From assembly GCF_003544935.1 (NCBI RefSeq), contig NZ_CP032098.1, positions 1,922,001 through 1,986,000 on the forward strand: 64,000 nt of DNA, in the 5' to 3' direction. Each line of letters opens with the position of its first letter. The stretch's first letter is position 1. Under the pieces are notes generated by a model that was not told the DNA's origin, ran no database searches, and saw only the letters and a program-made list of their open reading frames with translations. Made by a program: the position numbers and the translations under genes. This DNA is from Malaciobacter molluscorum LMG 25693. Its GTDB lineage: Bacteria; Campylobacterota; Campylobacteria; Campylobacterales; Arcobacteraceae. Shown piece after piece: positions 55,138-63,502 of the stretch.

Positions 55138-55926
55138 TTATTTAGAAACTTGATTTCCTTGTTTTGTAGTACCATGACCTGACATATCTAAATTAGTTAT
55201 TGCTTTCATTTCACCTGGTTTTAAAACTTTTAGTAATTCAATCTCAAAAACTAAAGTTGAGTTAGGTGGAATATCTCGCATTTGAACATCTTTATATGCT
55301 AACTTACTTGGAATATAAAACTTATATTTTGAACCTGTATGCATTAGCATCAAACCCTCTTTTAACCCATCAATTAAATTAATCATAGATAAATGAGCTG
55401 GTGCTTTTCTAGCATATGTATCATCAAAAACATATCCATCAATTAAAGATGCTTTATAATTCATAATTACAATACTTTCAGGTTTTACACCTTTAGTTTT
55501 TGTATCTTTTAGCACTTCATATTGTAATCCTGATTTTGTAACTTTAACTGTCGATTTTTTTGCATTTTTACTAAGAAACTCTTTTTCTTTTTTTGCATTT
55601 GTCTCTTGCAGTTTTTTTATCTTCGCTTTTTGTGCTTTATTTAAAAGCTCTGCTCTTTTATTTAGATTATCGATAACTTCTGTTTCACTAATTTGTAATT
55701 TTTGTTTTAAAGCATCTTCAAAACCTTTTACAACTAATGCTACATCAACTTTTGCTCCTAATTGAAGCTGCCCATAAATTTGATTATTTATATAATTACC
55801 AGTAGATGCTCCCAAACTATAAGATTGCTTTTGAATATCAGTTTTCAACTCTGTTGAAAAACCTTGCACTGCAATACTTAATATAAGTGGAACAATATAA
55901 CTTAATTTTATTTTTGTTAAGTTCAT
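55138..55926 (-). CDS. mccB: Periplasmic FKBP-type peptidyl-prolyl isomerase
   Basis: 262 residues with a signal peptide (1-24), an FkpA-like N-terminal dimer domain (SYSLGASTGNYINNQ and helices to about 120), then a FKBP domain (VTKSGLQYEVLKDTKTKG, GYVFDDTY, LKEGLMLMHTGSKYKFYIPSKLAY, IPPNSTLVFEIELL, cited in parts). Presumed folding helper for MccA. Its ribosome site AAGGA (55934-55938) can pair with a copy of TCCTT in the preceding hairpin region. Confidence 0.9.
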   Translation of the reverse strand: MNLTKIKLSYIVPLILSIAVQGFSTELKTDIQKQSYSLGASTGNYINNQIYGQLQLGAKVDVALVVKGFEDALKQKLQISETEVIDNLNKRAELLNKAQKAKIKKLQETNAKKEKEFLSKNAKKSTVKVTKSGLQYEVLKDTKTKGVKPESIVIMNYKASLIDGYVFDDTYARKAPAHLSMINLIDGLKEGLMLMHTGSKYKFYIPSKLAYKDVQMRDIPPNSTLVFEIELLKVLKPGEMKAITNLDMSGHGTTKQGNQVSK

Positions 55927-55949
55927 TAATTAGTCCTTACTTTTTAAAT

Positions 55950-55975
55950 AAGGATTACACAAAAGTGTAATCCTT
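55950..55975 (-). promoter_or_regulatory. Intercistronic hairpin between mccA and mccB
   Basis: In mRNA sense a perfect 11-bp stem with a UUUU loop (55975-55965 with 55960-55950), starting 15 bases past the mccA stop, without a following U-tract. Its 3' arm overlaps bases that could instead pair with the mccB ribosome site. Likely a partial terminator, 3'-end stabiliser or translational control element. Confidence 0.65.
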
Positions 55976-55990
55976 TCTTTGATTCAAATA

Positions 55991-58102
55991 CTATTTAGAA
56001 GCTTTTGATAAAATATTTTGAGCTTCTTGAACATATGCTTGTGCAGCTTTTGCTCTTCTTTCTGTATATTTAAATCCATGAACTCCCCATGAACCATCTT
56101 TTTTGATTAAGTCCATAGCTTCTTGAGCTTTTTCAATTAATTCATTAACTCTTGATCTATCTTCAACACTTAATTTTGTTACTTCAAGCATTTCATAGAT
56201 ACCTTTAATAGCAACAGTAACTTCTGAATAGATTTTTTTGATTGGTTTTTGCCAACCTATAACCTCATCATAAATTCTACTTTGATCTTTAAAGTGTAAT
56301 GTTTTTTTCAATTTAGATTGAACGATACTATGACAACCTTTATTATCAATCATATCTTTATCTGCCCATGAAGTTTTACCACAAGCCCACATTAAGTCAA
56401 TATAGTTGTGACCTTCATCATTTTTAGCAATATACCAATCTTTGTATTTTTTAGGTACTGTTTGAACTCTTGGTTGACCTGGAGGTGGGTTAAGAGTTTT
56501 TTTATCAGGACTTACATTGATTTTCCAAATATGTGATCTTCTTTGTGTATCAAAACCAGCATGATCTTGATATTGAACTGCATAGAAATTTTCACAACTC
56601 ATTAAATAAGGCATATGACAACTAGCACAACTTACTTTGCTATGAGTATCTTTTGTATTTTTAACTATTTTTGCAGCTTCTTTGTGACAGCTTGCACATG
56701 ATTTTCTAATTGCAGGTTTTGTATAGAATGAACTTAAATAATCACCAGTATCTTCATATACACCACCTTTTTTAGCAGTAGTTGTAACAACATAACCACT
56801 TACGTCATGAGGGTCATGACAAGTTGTACATCTCATACCTGCTTCATAGTGTGCAGTAAAGTAAGATTGAGAACCTTCAGTACCACAACCAGGACCAGCT
56901 GATTTAAATTTTGAAGTTAATCCAAGTTCAGCAGCTCTTGCTTTTAAGTTTGGATCTTTAGAGTTTCTAAATTTTTCAGCTAAAAATGGTCTAAAACTAA
57001 ATCTTTGGTGACATCTTTCACAGTTAGAAGTTCTAAGCCCTTCTCCACCTTTTAAATGTCCGCCTGCACCGTGGCATTCTTCACATGAAATACCTTTTGA
57101 GATAGTATGTTTTTGTAATGATTTTGAGTTACCTAAATCAGCATAAAATTCTTTTTCTGTTTTATAATCAAATTTCCAAGGGTGACATACTTGACAGTAA
57201 GATGATGCAGCTTGAACAGCCATAGCTTTTTTATACCTTGCAGCATATGAAGCCAAACCTCTTACATAACCTGAGTTTTCACCATGTTCCTCTAATGTCA
57301 CAGGAAAATTAGGAATAAATTTTCTAATTTTTTTAGCAACTTCAGGTGTCAAATCATTTGCCCAAGTTCTTTGAAATTGATTTGAACCAGCAACAACTGT
57401 ACCTGTTCCATCTTTTAATAAACCACCAACAACATGATAAGTTCCTCTTAATAACCAAGCATCAAAATATCCCATTTTTGTTCTAAGATGACCTACGGTA
57501 CAATAGATAGAATCAGGAGTAATTCCTTTTGGTAAGATAGAAGCAGTATCTTTACCAAAAACTGATTTATTTAATTCATTATTTACTTCAGGGTGTTCTC
57601 CTGGGAAACGAATAGTTGAAGAGTGTCTTGATCTGCTCCATTTCTCATATTGTGCAGCATGACACTCTCCACATTTTTCTGGTCCTACAAATTTGTTAGG
57701 AAATACTAACGGATCAGTAGAAGGTAATCTATACATAGTAGAAGTAATTCCTTTTCTTTTACTATATTTTTGAAAATCATTACCATGACCTGCATGTACA
57801 AATTCTTCACCTCTATCAACAACATTCAACTTCCCAACAACTTTACCATTAGGTAAATACGTTGTAAAAATTGGATGATGTTTAAAAATCCAGTCATATC
57901 TTGCTTTTTCTTGGATAACATAGTCTCTTAGTGTAATAACACCACGAGTATCTTTGGTACCTTCGTTTTTAGCAATGATTTCTTGTGCATCTTTACTCAT
58001 TTGAGGTGAGTTGTTATTATGGCTAGATGCAAATGCAATATTAACCATAATGCCAATACATATAAACAAACAAACAAACAGTCTTTTATTTATACTTCTC
58101 AT
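55991..58102 (-). CDS. mccA: Octahaem c-type cytochrome sulfite reductase
   Basis: 703 residues with a signal peptide (cleavage near 25). Haem motifs: CXXCH at 144, 303, 340, 361, 425, 469 and 492, plus CX15CH from Cys574 to Cys590-His591, eight haems in all. Non-haem Cys406 (GPGCGTEG) and Cys503 (LMSCENF) are 97 residues apart, close to the Cys399/Cys495 pair that binds Cu(I) in Wolinella MccA. So the enzyme should reduce sulfite to sulfide in the periplasm. AAGGAG precedes the ATG; it leads the operon. Confidence 0.93.
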   Translation of the reverse strand: MRSINKRLFVCLFICIGIMVNIAFASSHNNNSPQMSKDAQEIIAKNEGTKDTRGVITLRDYVIQEKARYDWIFKHHPIFTTYLPNGKVVGKLNVVDRGEEFVHAGHGNDFQKYSKRKGITSTMYRLPSTDPLVFPNKFVGPEKCGECHAAQYEKWSRSRHSSTIRFPGEHPEVNNELNKSVFGKDTASILPKGITPDSIYCTVGHLRTKMGYFDAWLLRGTYHVVGGLLKDGTGTVVAGSNQFQRTWANDLTPEVAKKIRKFIPNFPVTLEEHGENSGYVRGLASYAARYKKAMAVQAASSYCQVCHPWKFDYKTEKEFYADLGNSKSLQKHTISKGISCEECHGAGGHLKGGEGLRTSNCERCHQRFSFRPFLAEKFRNSKDPNLKARAAELGLTSKFKSAGPGCGTEGSQSYFTAHYEAGMRCTTCHDPHDVSGYVVTTTAKKGGVYEDTGDYLSSFYTKPAIRKSCASCHKEAAKIVKNTKDTHSKVSCASCHMPYLMSCENFYAVQYQDHAGFDTQRRSHIWKINVSPDKKTLNPPPGQPRVQTVPKKYKDWYIAKNDEGHNYIDLMWACGKTSWADKDMIDNKGCHSIVQSKLKKTLHFKDQSRIYDEVIGWQKPIKKIYSEVTVAIKGIYEMLEVTKLSVEDRSRVNELIEKAQEAMDLIKKDGSWGVHGFKYTERRAKAAQAYVQEAQNILSKASK

Positions 58103-58159
58103 TACTTCTCCTTTCTTGTGTTGATATACTAATAATAAATTTTAATATATTTTAAAACT

Positions 58160-58172
58160 TATACTTCGTATA
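58160..58172. promoter_or_regulatory. Inverted repeat upstream of mccA
   Basis: TATAC, TTC, GTATA, a perfect 5-bp inverted repeat 58 bases before the mccA ATG in the 216-base gap between mccS and mccA. A candidate operator for MccR, which should act on this promoter. No strong -35 or -10 pair could be fixed. Confidence 0.4.
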
Positions 58173-58318
58173 CCAATCAAAATAGTAACAACAAAGAGGG
58201 TGAGAAAAGGGAGGAGAAAAATAAAATATTCAGTTAAATAATAAAAGAGCCAATTTTATGGGACATATTGTAATTAAATTTTTATAAAATTAATTAATAT
58301 TTTTTTTATAAAATATAT

Positions 58319-59749
58319 TTAAGATTTAAAAGTTATTTCAAAAATTACTCCATTTTCAAGATTTTTAGCTTGGATTGTTCCTTTATATCTTTGCACTATA
58401 ACTTTACAAATATATAAACCAATTCCAGTTGCTACACTTAAATCTTTTGTAGAGAAGTATGGTTTAAAAATTTTATCAAAAACTAAAGAGTTTATTTTAC
58501 CTGCATTATTTTGTATTGAAATAACTGTTTTATCAAAATGTTTAAAAGATTTTATACTAATTATTCTATTTTCAATATTATTTGAAATAAAAGCATCTTT
58601 TGCATTATTTATAATATTTACAAATACTTGAACAAACTCATTTCTAGAACCAACAAAAGTAAAATCATATTCAATATCTATTTTTACTTTAATACTATAT
58701 CTATCTAAAGAAGCTTGAAGTAATCTAATAGATTGGTTTACTATATCTGAAATTCTAAAGGAGTTATTATTATCTTTAGGAGAGAAGAAATTTTTAAAAT
58801 CATTAATTGTATTTGACATAAATGTAATCTGTGTATTTGCATCATTTACTTTTGAAACTACTTTATCATTTGTTAACTTTCCTCTTTCACTTAATAGTTC
58901 AATGTTAATTAAAATTGAAGATAAATGAGATAAAGGTTGTTTCCATTGATGAGAAATATTTCCTATCATACTTCCCATAACTGCAAGTCTATTTTGATGT
59001 TCAAAAAGTAATTCTTTTCTATCTTCTAATTTTTTATCTTTATTATAAATTATATAAATCAATATTATAAATAATATAAAAACAATAAACATAGCAATAC
59101 CACCAGTAACAAAAGAACTTTTATGATATGAAATAATATCAGCAATTGCTATTTTTAAATATATCATTGCTCTTAAATCACCAACTTTTTCAAAAAAACC
59201 ACTATGATTACCATATTGAGCTAATAATCTTTTTGGAGCATCTTGGGGATTTCCATGACACATCAAACAATTAGGTTTATTCCTTGCTATTGGTTTTGCT
59301 ATGAAAAAATATGATTTACCATTCTCCTCTAAAATAGAAAAATAATCTTTTATTTCATTGTTTCTAAATTTTTCTAAGATTTGTTTTTCAAATGCATTTG
59401 CTTTATGTATTGGATTTAAAGGATTTGTTGCTACTAATTTATATCTATATTTTAACTCTTTTTTTTCTAGTTGTTTTTCGTAAATATATTGAGAGATATA
59501 AGTTGAAGATAATATTTTAGAATTAAAATAGTTATCAAAAGTTTCTCTATCTTTCATTAGATTATAAATCATTGGTCGTTGAACTTCTTCAATATAAGTT
59601 CTAATTGCATTCATATTATTAAGCATTGAATTAGCCTCTTTTTTTGTATCTTTAATAGCTAACTCTTTATAAAAATTAAAAAATACTAATGTAATAATTG
59701 CATAAAGTAGAATAAAAACACTAATAATAAATCTAAAATTAAATTTCAC
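58319..59749 (-). CDS. mccS: Sensor histidine kinase with haem-c motif
   Basis: 476 residues. Two membrane segments (about 7-26 and 213-236) flank a periplasmic Tll0287/DUF3365-like domain with CLMCH (161-165), a c-type haem attachment site. The kinase part has H-box ISHQWKQPL with His267, N-box NIINNAKDAF and G2 ATGIGLYICK. The G1 box reads QNNAGKI rather than DNGxGI. It presumably senses sulfur oxyanion, redox state or gas via haem. It overlaps mccR by 11 bases. Confidence 0.85.
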   Translation of the reverse strand: MKFNFRFIISVFILLYAIITLVFFNFYKELAIKDTKKEANSMLNNMNAIRTYIEEVQRPMIYNLMKDRETFDNYFNSKILSSTYISQYIYEKQLEKKELKYRYKLVATNPLNPIHKANAFEKQILEKFRNNEIKDYFSILEENGKSYFFIAKPIARNKPNCLMCHGNPQDAPKRLLAQYGNHSGFFEKVGDLRAMIYLKIAIADIISYHKSSFVTGGIAMFIVFILFIILIYIIYNKDKKLEDRKELLFEHQNRLAVMGSMIGNISHQWKQPLSHLSSILINIELLSERGKLTNDKVVSKVNDANTQITFMSNTINDFKNFFSPKDNNNSFRISDIVNQSIRLLQASLDRYSIKVKIDIEYDFTFVGSRNEFVQVFVNIINNAKDAFISNNIENRIISIKSFKHFDKTVISIQNNAGKINSLVFDKIFKPYFSTKDLSVATGIGLYICKVIVQRYKGTIQAKNLENGVIFEITFKS

Positions 59750-60428
59750 ACTTATATCCTAATCCATAAACATTTTTTATTAAATCATTACCAATTTTTT
59801 TTCTCAACTCTTTAACAATTGCTTTTACTGCTTCTTTGCTTGGCTTATCAAAATCCCACATATAATCAAGTATTAAATCATAAGTTATTACTTTATTTAT
59901 ATTTTTTAAAAAATACTCAAGTAATCTACTTTCACTTTTTGATAGTTTTATATATTGATTTTTATTTTCTAGTTGTTTTGTATAATAATTATAAATAATC
60001 TCATCTTTTAATCTTATACTTGGATTATAATCAACCAATTCTAAAGCAACTTCTTCTAGTGCTTCAAACAGATCTTTTTTAACAAAAGGTTTAGTTAAAT
60101 ATTTAGTAATTTTTAAATCAATGGCCCTCCATAAATACTCTTGATCAGTATGAGCAGATATTATTATAATTGGTATTTTTTTATTTGTTTTTCGTATATG
60201 TTTTATAGCTTCTAATCCATCCATATTCGGCATTGAGATGTCAAAAAACAAAACATCATAATTATTTTGTTTTACTTCATCTAAAGCTTTTTCTCCATTA
60301 TTTACACCTAAAACTTCTAGAAAGAAAAGTTCTAAAGTTTCTTTAATCTCTTTTAAAATACCTTCATCATCATCTACACAAAGGGCTTTTTTATCTGTTA
60401 AAATATCAAGTTTAGAATAATTTTTCAT
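59739..60428 (-). CDS. mccR: OmpR-family response regulator of the mcc cluster
   Basis: 229 residues. Receiver domain with Asp19, Asp20, phosphate acceptor Asp63 (FFDISMP) and Lys113 (LTKPF). A C-terminal winged helix (about 150-229, DYMWDF, AIVKELRKKIG, YGLGYKCEI) binds DNA. Its partner is the overlapping haem-sensor gene, and its place upstream of mccA suggests it activates this operon. W. succinogenes also has an MccR needed for sulfite respiration. Confidence 0.87.
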   Translation of the reverse strand: MKNYSKLDILTDKKALCVDDDEGILKEIKETLELFFLEVLGVNNGEKALDEVKQNNYDVLFFDISMPNMDGLEAIKHIRKTNKKIPIIIISAHTDQEYLWRAIDLKITKYLTKPFVKKDLFEALEEVALELVDYNPSIRLKDEIIYNYYTKQLENKNQYIKLSKSESRLLEYFLKNINKVITYDLILDYMWDFDKPSKEAVKAIVKELRKKIGNDLIKNVYGLGYKCEI

Positions 60429-60560
60429 ATAAAATATCCATATAGTATTTTCAAATATAATATAATTTTTTTATTTAAATTTATATTTTATTCTTAATTT
60501 TATAAAAAATATACATATTAATTAAATTTTTTAATAAATTTTATATTATAATTGAACTGT

Positions 60561-60582
60561 AATTGTCATTATAATGTCAATT
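60561..60582 (+). promoter_or_regulatory. Palindromic promoter element before the small membrane gene
   Basis: A 22-base near-palindrome (20 of 22 positions symmetric) centred on TATAAT (60570-60575), 42 bases before the ATG at 60624. The -10 box lies inside the palindrome, so binding of a symmetric repressor would block RNA polymerase. Confidence 0.45.
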
Positions 60583-60623
60583 AGCCAAATATTTACATAA
60601 AAACTAACATAAAAGGAAAGATT

Positions 60624-60986
60624 ATGAGAATAGTATTAAAAGACAATAGTTTACTTGTAAGTCTATTCAGTGTAGTATTAATTGGCTTATATGCATTTGG
60701 AGTTTCAACCTCAAATCATATTTTAGATGATAATTTTAGAGTATTAGCTTTATTAATAATAGTAATGCTTTTTTATATTGTTTATACCAAAAAATCACCA
60801 CAAAGAGTATTTTTAACTAAATTATCAACAATAATACTGTTATTTATATTAGCACTATATTCATATTCAATTAACTATTATATTTTATTTTTTGCTTTAA
60901 TTTTAACAAGTTATTGGATAGGAAGATTTTTTCAGATAATTTTATTAAAAAAATATGATGAAAACTTAAACGAGATTTTATATTAG
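60624..60986 (+). CDS. Small multi-span membrane protein, unknown
   Basis: 120 residues with about four hydrophobic segments (11-29, 37-54, 65-83, 86-107). AAAGGAA precedes the ATG. No family recognised. It sits alone on the plus strand, divergent from mccR, and may share its transcript with the small protein at 61035. A role near the sulfite cluster is possible but not shown. Confidence 0.6.
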   Translation: MRIVLKDNSLLVSLFSVVLIGLYAFGVSTSNHILDDNFRVLALLIIVMLFYIVYTKKSPQRVFLTKLSTIILLFILALYSYSINYYILFFALILTSYWIGRFFQIILLKKYDENLNEILY

Positions 60987-61034
60987 TTTAATTAACTTTG
61001 ATTACAATTTCATCTTAATATAGGAATAAATAAG

Positions 61035-61154
61035 ATGATAAATCAAGATTTTTTAAATGAAATTATTAGTTTTTCAATAACTATATTAGTAGTTTTGTTT
61101 TTAGCTTTTTTAACAAAAAAGAAACAAGACCAATTCAAAAATAAAAAAGATTAA
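61035..61154 (+). CDS. Putative 39-residue single-span membrane protein
   Basis: 39 residues: an acidic N-terminus, one membrane helix (SFSITILVVLFLAFL) and a strongly basic tail (KKKQDQFKNKK). AGGA lies nine bases before the ATG. Support is the membrane-helix-plus-basic-tail pattern and a terminator hairpin that begins at its stop codon. It follows the gene ending at 60986 by 48 bases. Confidence 0.5.
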   Translation: MINQDFLNEIISFSITILVVLFLAFLTKKKQDQFKNKKD

Positions 61155-61186
61155 ATAGTTATTTTGGAATAACTATTTCAAATCTT
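61147..61186. terminator. Terminator spanning convergent small-ORF and kinase stops
   Basis: A perfect 11-bp stem (61153-61163 with 61168-61178) around TTGG, extended by six more pairs (61147-61152 with 61181-61186) after a 2-base bulge. It covers the stops of the small gene and of the convergent histidine kinase. Confidence 0.75.
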
Positions 61187-62712
61187 GCTCCATTATGAAT
61201 ATTTTCTACTTTTAATTGTCCCTTAATACTCTTTTCAACAATTATTTTTGACATATATAAACCAATACCTGTACCATCACTATCATTTTTTGTAGTAAAA
61301 TATGGTTCAAATATTTTTTCAATAGGTATAGCTTCAATTCCATTTCCATTATCTTCAATAAACAAACTTACACTCTCTTCATTATCTTTTGCATAAATTT
61401 TTATAAATGGATTTTTAATTTTGTTTATTATTAATACATCTCTTGCATTTGATATTATATTTAACACAACTTGTTCAAATTCATTTAAATAAGTATCAAC
61501 TTCAATACTCTCATCTATATCTATATCAATTTTAATAAAGTTATTTTTTAATGCACTTGATAATATAGTCATTACAGATTCTATTGCTTGATTTAAATAA
61601 AATTTTTCTTTATCTTTTTTAGGTAAAAAGAAATTCCTAAAATCATCAATTGTATGAGACATATACTCTAAAACTCTTTCTGCCTCTTTTGCTTTTTCTT
61701 CCATTATATTTTCATTTAAAGCATTTAGACTATATTTAAATTTTATAAACATAAAAATCGATGATAACTCAGATAATGGTTGTCTCCATTGATGAGCAAT
61801 ATTAGAAATCATTTCACCCAATGCAATAAACCTTGATTTTTGAACTAAAAGCTGCTCTTGTTCTCTATTTTTTTCAATCTCCAAAGATACTCTTTTTTCT
61901 AAATTTTCATTTAATTGCATTAATTCATCTGATTTTGCTTTTATTTTCAATTTATAATTTTCTAAAACAGCATCAATTTTTTCAGAAATTAAAATCGAAA
62001 TTACAATTGCAATTGTTAAAAATAATAAAAATAATAAAATATTTTGTATTACTTGTTGTTTAACTCTTTGTTTTAAGATCTCTTTTTTTAAAGCAATTTG
62101 TTTATCAATATCATCAGTATAAACACCAATTGCTATTACCCAATTCCATTGCTTATAATATTTAAAAAATGATAGTTTTTGTTTTACCTCATTTGAGTTT
62201 GGTTTTATATAAGAATAAAGACTAAAAGATTCACCTTTTTTTCTTATATCTTTCATAAACTCTTCACGAAACTTTTTTCCATCTTGGTCTTTATAATTTG
62301 TAGAAATAAGTTTTCCTAATAAATCAGGTCTATTAGGATTTACAATTAATTTAGCAAAATCATCTCCACCTTGCATTTTTTTTATATCATATACAAAGAA
62401 ATAATCACTTTTTTTAGCCTGAAAAGATATATTATTTAAAAGTCTTATAGTATCTTCTTTTAAATCTTCTTCTGTAACATTCTCTTTTGTTAGATTATAA
62501 TTTAGTATATCAATAACGGTATCAACTTCTTTTTTTAAAATTTCTTTTTGATTATTGTAATATTCATGTATATATTTTTGCATCTCTTTTTCAAAATTGT
62601 TATTGGTATTTTTAACATAAAAATAAGAAATCATAAAAATCATTGAAGACATAATTATGATAAAAATATAAATAATCATTTTTGATATATTTTTTTCTGT
62701 AATTAATTGCAA
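61159..62712 (-). CDS. Cache-domain sensor histidine kinase
   Basis: 517 residues. Two membrane segments (about 12-33 and 223-243) bracket a periplasmic single Cache domain with DYFFVYDI, NPNRPDLLGKL and WNWVIAIGVYTDDI. A coiled coil leads to H-box SNIAHQWRQPL, N-box NIISNARDVL, G1 EDNGNGI and G2 GTGIGLYMSK, all intact. It likely senses a small organic acid or amine and signals to the divergent regulator at 62797. Kinase and regulator share an intergenic operator. Confidence 0.9.
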   Translation of the reverse strand: MQLITEKNISKMIIYIFIIIMSSMIFMISYFYVKNTNNNFEKEMQKYIHEYYNNQKEILKKEVDTVIDILNYNLTKENVTEEDLKEDTIRLLNNISFQAKKSDYFFVYDIKKMQGGDDFAKLIVNPNRPDLLGKLISTNYKDQDGKKFREEFMKDIRKKGESFSLYSYIKPNSNEVKQKLSFFKYYKQWNWVIAIGVYTDDIDKQIALKKEILKQRVKQQVIQNILLFLLFLTIAIVISILISEKIDAVLENYKLKIKAKSDELMQLNENLEKRVSLEIEKNREQEQLLVQKSRFIALGEMISNIAHQWRQPLSELSSIFMFIKFKYSLNALNENIMEEKAKEAERVLEYMSHTIDDFRNFFLPKKDKEKFYLNQAIESVMTILSSALKNNFIKIDIDIDESIEVDTYLNEFEQVVLNIISNARDVLIINKIKNPFIKIYAKDNEESVSLFIEDNGNGIEAIPIEKIFEPYFTTKNDSDGTGIGLYMSKIIVEKSIKGQLKVENIHNGARFEIVIPK

Positions 62713-62758
62713 GAAAATCCCTACCTTTTTTTATTTATGCTGTGCTTAGGCTTTTTTT

Positions 62759-62776
62759 AGATATGATACCATATCT
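62759..62776. promoter_or_regulatory. Inverted repeat in the divergent kinase-regulator promoter
   Basis: AGATATG, ATAC, CATATCT, a perfect 7-bp inverted repeat 20 bases before the regulator ATG and 46 bases from the kinase start. Suggests autoregulation of both genes. Confidence 0.5.
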
Positions 62777-62796
62777 TTTCTAATAAGGATTTTACT

Positions 62797-63480
62797 ATGA
62801 ATCAAGACTTAATTAAACAATTAAGTAGTTTTAATTTATTATATGTTGAAGATGAAGATGGTATTAGAAATAATATCTATGAAATATTGAGACATATGTT
62901 TAAAAATTTATATTTAGCAAAAAACGCTAAAGATGCATATAAAATTTATCAAGAAAAAAAACCTGATTTAATTATTACAGATATTAGAATGCCAAAAGAG
63001 ACAGGTATAGATTTAATAAAAAAAATAAGGAAAACCGACTCAAAAATAAGAGTAATAATAACTTCTGCACATACAGATTTAGAGTATATGTTAGAAGCAA
63101 CAGAACTTCATTTAGTTAAATATATTATAAAACCTATAACTGAAGCTAAACTAACTGAAGCATTAGAGGCATTTATTAAAAGTTATGCAACTGCACCTGT
63201 TTATAATTTAATTCCTAAATGGATTTATGATGAGAGTAAATCTTGTGTAATTGGTCCAGATATTGAATATATATTAACAAAAAAAGAAAATGCATTTTTA
63301 AAACTACTTATAAATAAAAATAGAATCATTACGTATCAAGAGTTAGAGACTCAAATCTGGGATGATACAAATATTATGACTCCAAATGCAATGAGACTAT
63401 TTATTAAAAATTTCAGAAAAAAACTTCCTGATGGTATATTAAAAAACATCCAAGGAACAGGCTATAGATTAGTTATTTAA
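62797..63480 (+). CDS. OmpR-family response regulator
   Basis: 227 residues. Receiver with Glu18-Asp19-Glu20, phospho-acceptor Asp62 (ITDIRMP) and Lys112 (IIKPI); winged-helix C-terminus (about 150-227) ending GTGYRLVI. It is similar in plan to MccR, hence probably a paralogue. It is divergent from the Cache-domain kinase, its presumed partner. An AAGGA site lies before the ATG. Confidence 0.9.
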   Translation: MNQDLIKQLSSFNLLYVEDEDGIRNNIYEILRHMFKNLYLAKNAKDAYKIYQEKKPDLIITDIRMPKETGIDLIKKIRKTDSKIRVIITSAHTDLEYMLEATELHLVKYIIKPITEAKLTEALEAFIKSYATAPVYNLIPKWIYDESKSCVIGPDIEYILTKKENAFLKLLINKNRIITYQELETQIWDDTNIMTPNAMRLFIKNFRKKLPDGILKNIQGTGYRLVI

Positions 63481-63502
63481 GTTCTAAAAACTTATCTATA
63501 GC
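63461..63502. terminator. Nested hairpin over regulator and EI24-like gene ends
   Basis: TAAGTT/AACTTA with a 5-base loop (63478-63494) inside GCTATAGA/TCTATAGC (63461-63468 with 63495-63502), with a 9-base bulge on one side. It spans both stops of the 8-base overlapping convergent pair. Confidence 0.5.

Noticed and set aside
55950-55975. Simple full terminator after mccA.
   Set aside because: No U-tract follows the stem and mccB starts 24 bases later, so complete termination is unlikely; treated as a regulatory hairpin.
58155-58175. Sequence resembling one arm of a Cre loxP site (ACTTCGTATA).
   Set aside because: Only ten bases match, there is no second arm or spacer, and no recombinase gene is nearby. 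The short palindrome better fits an operator.
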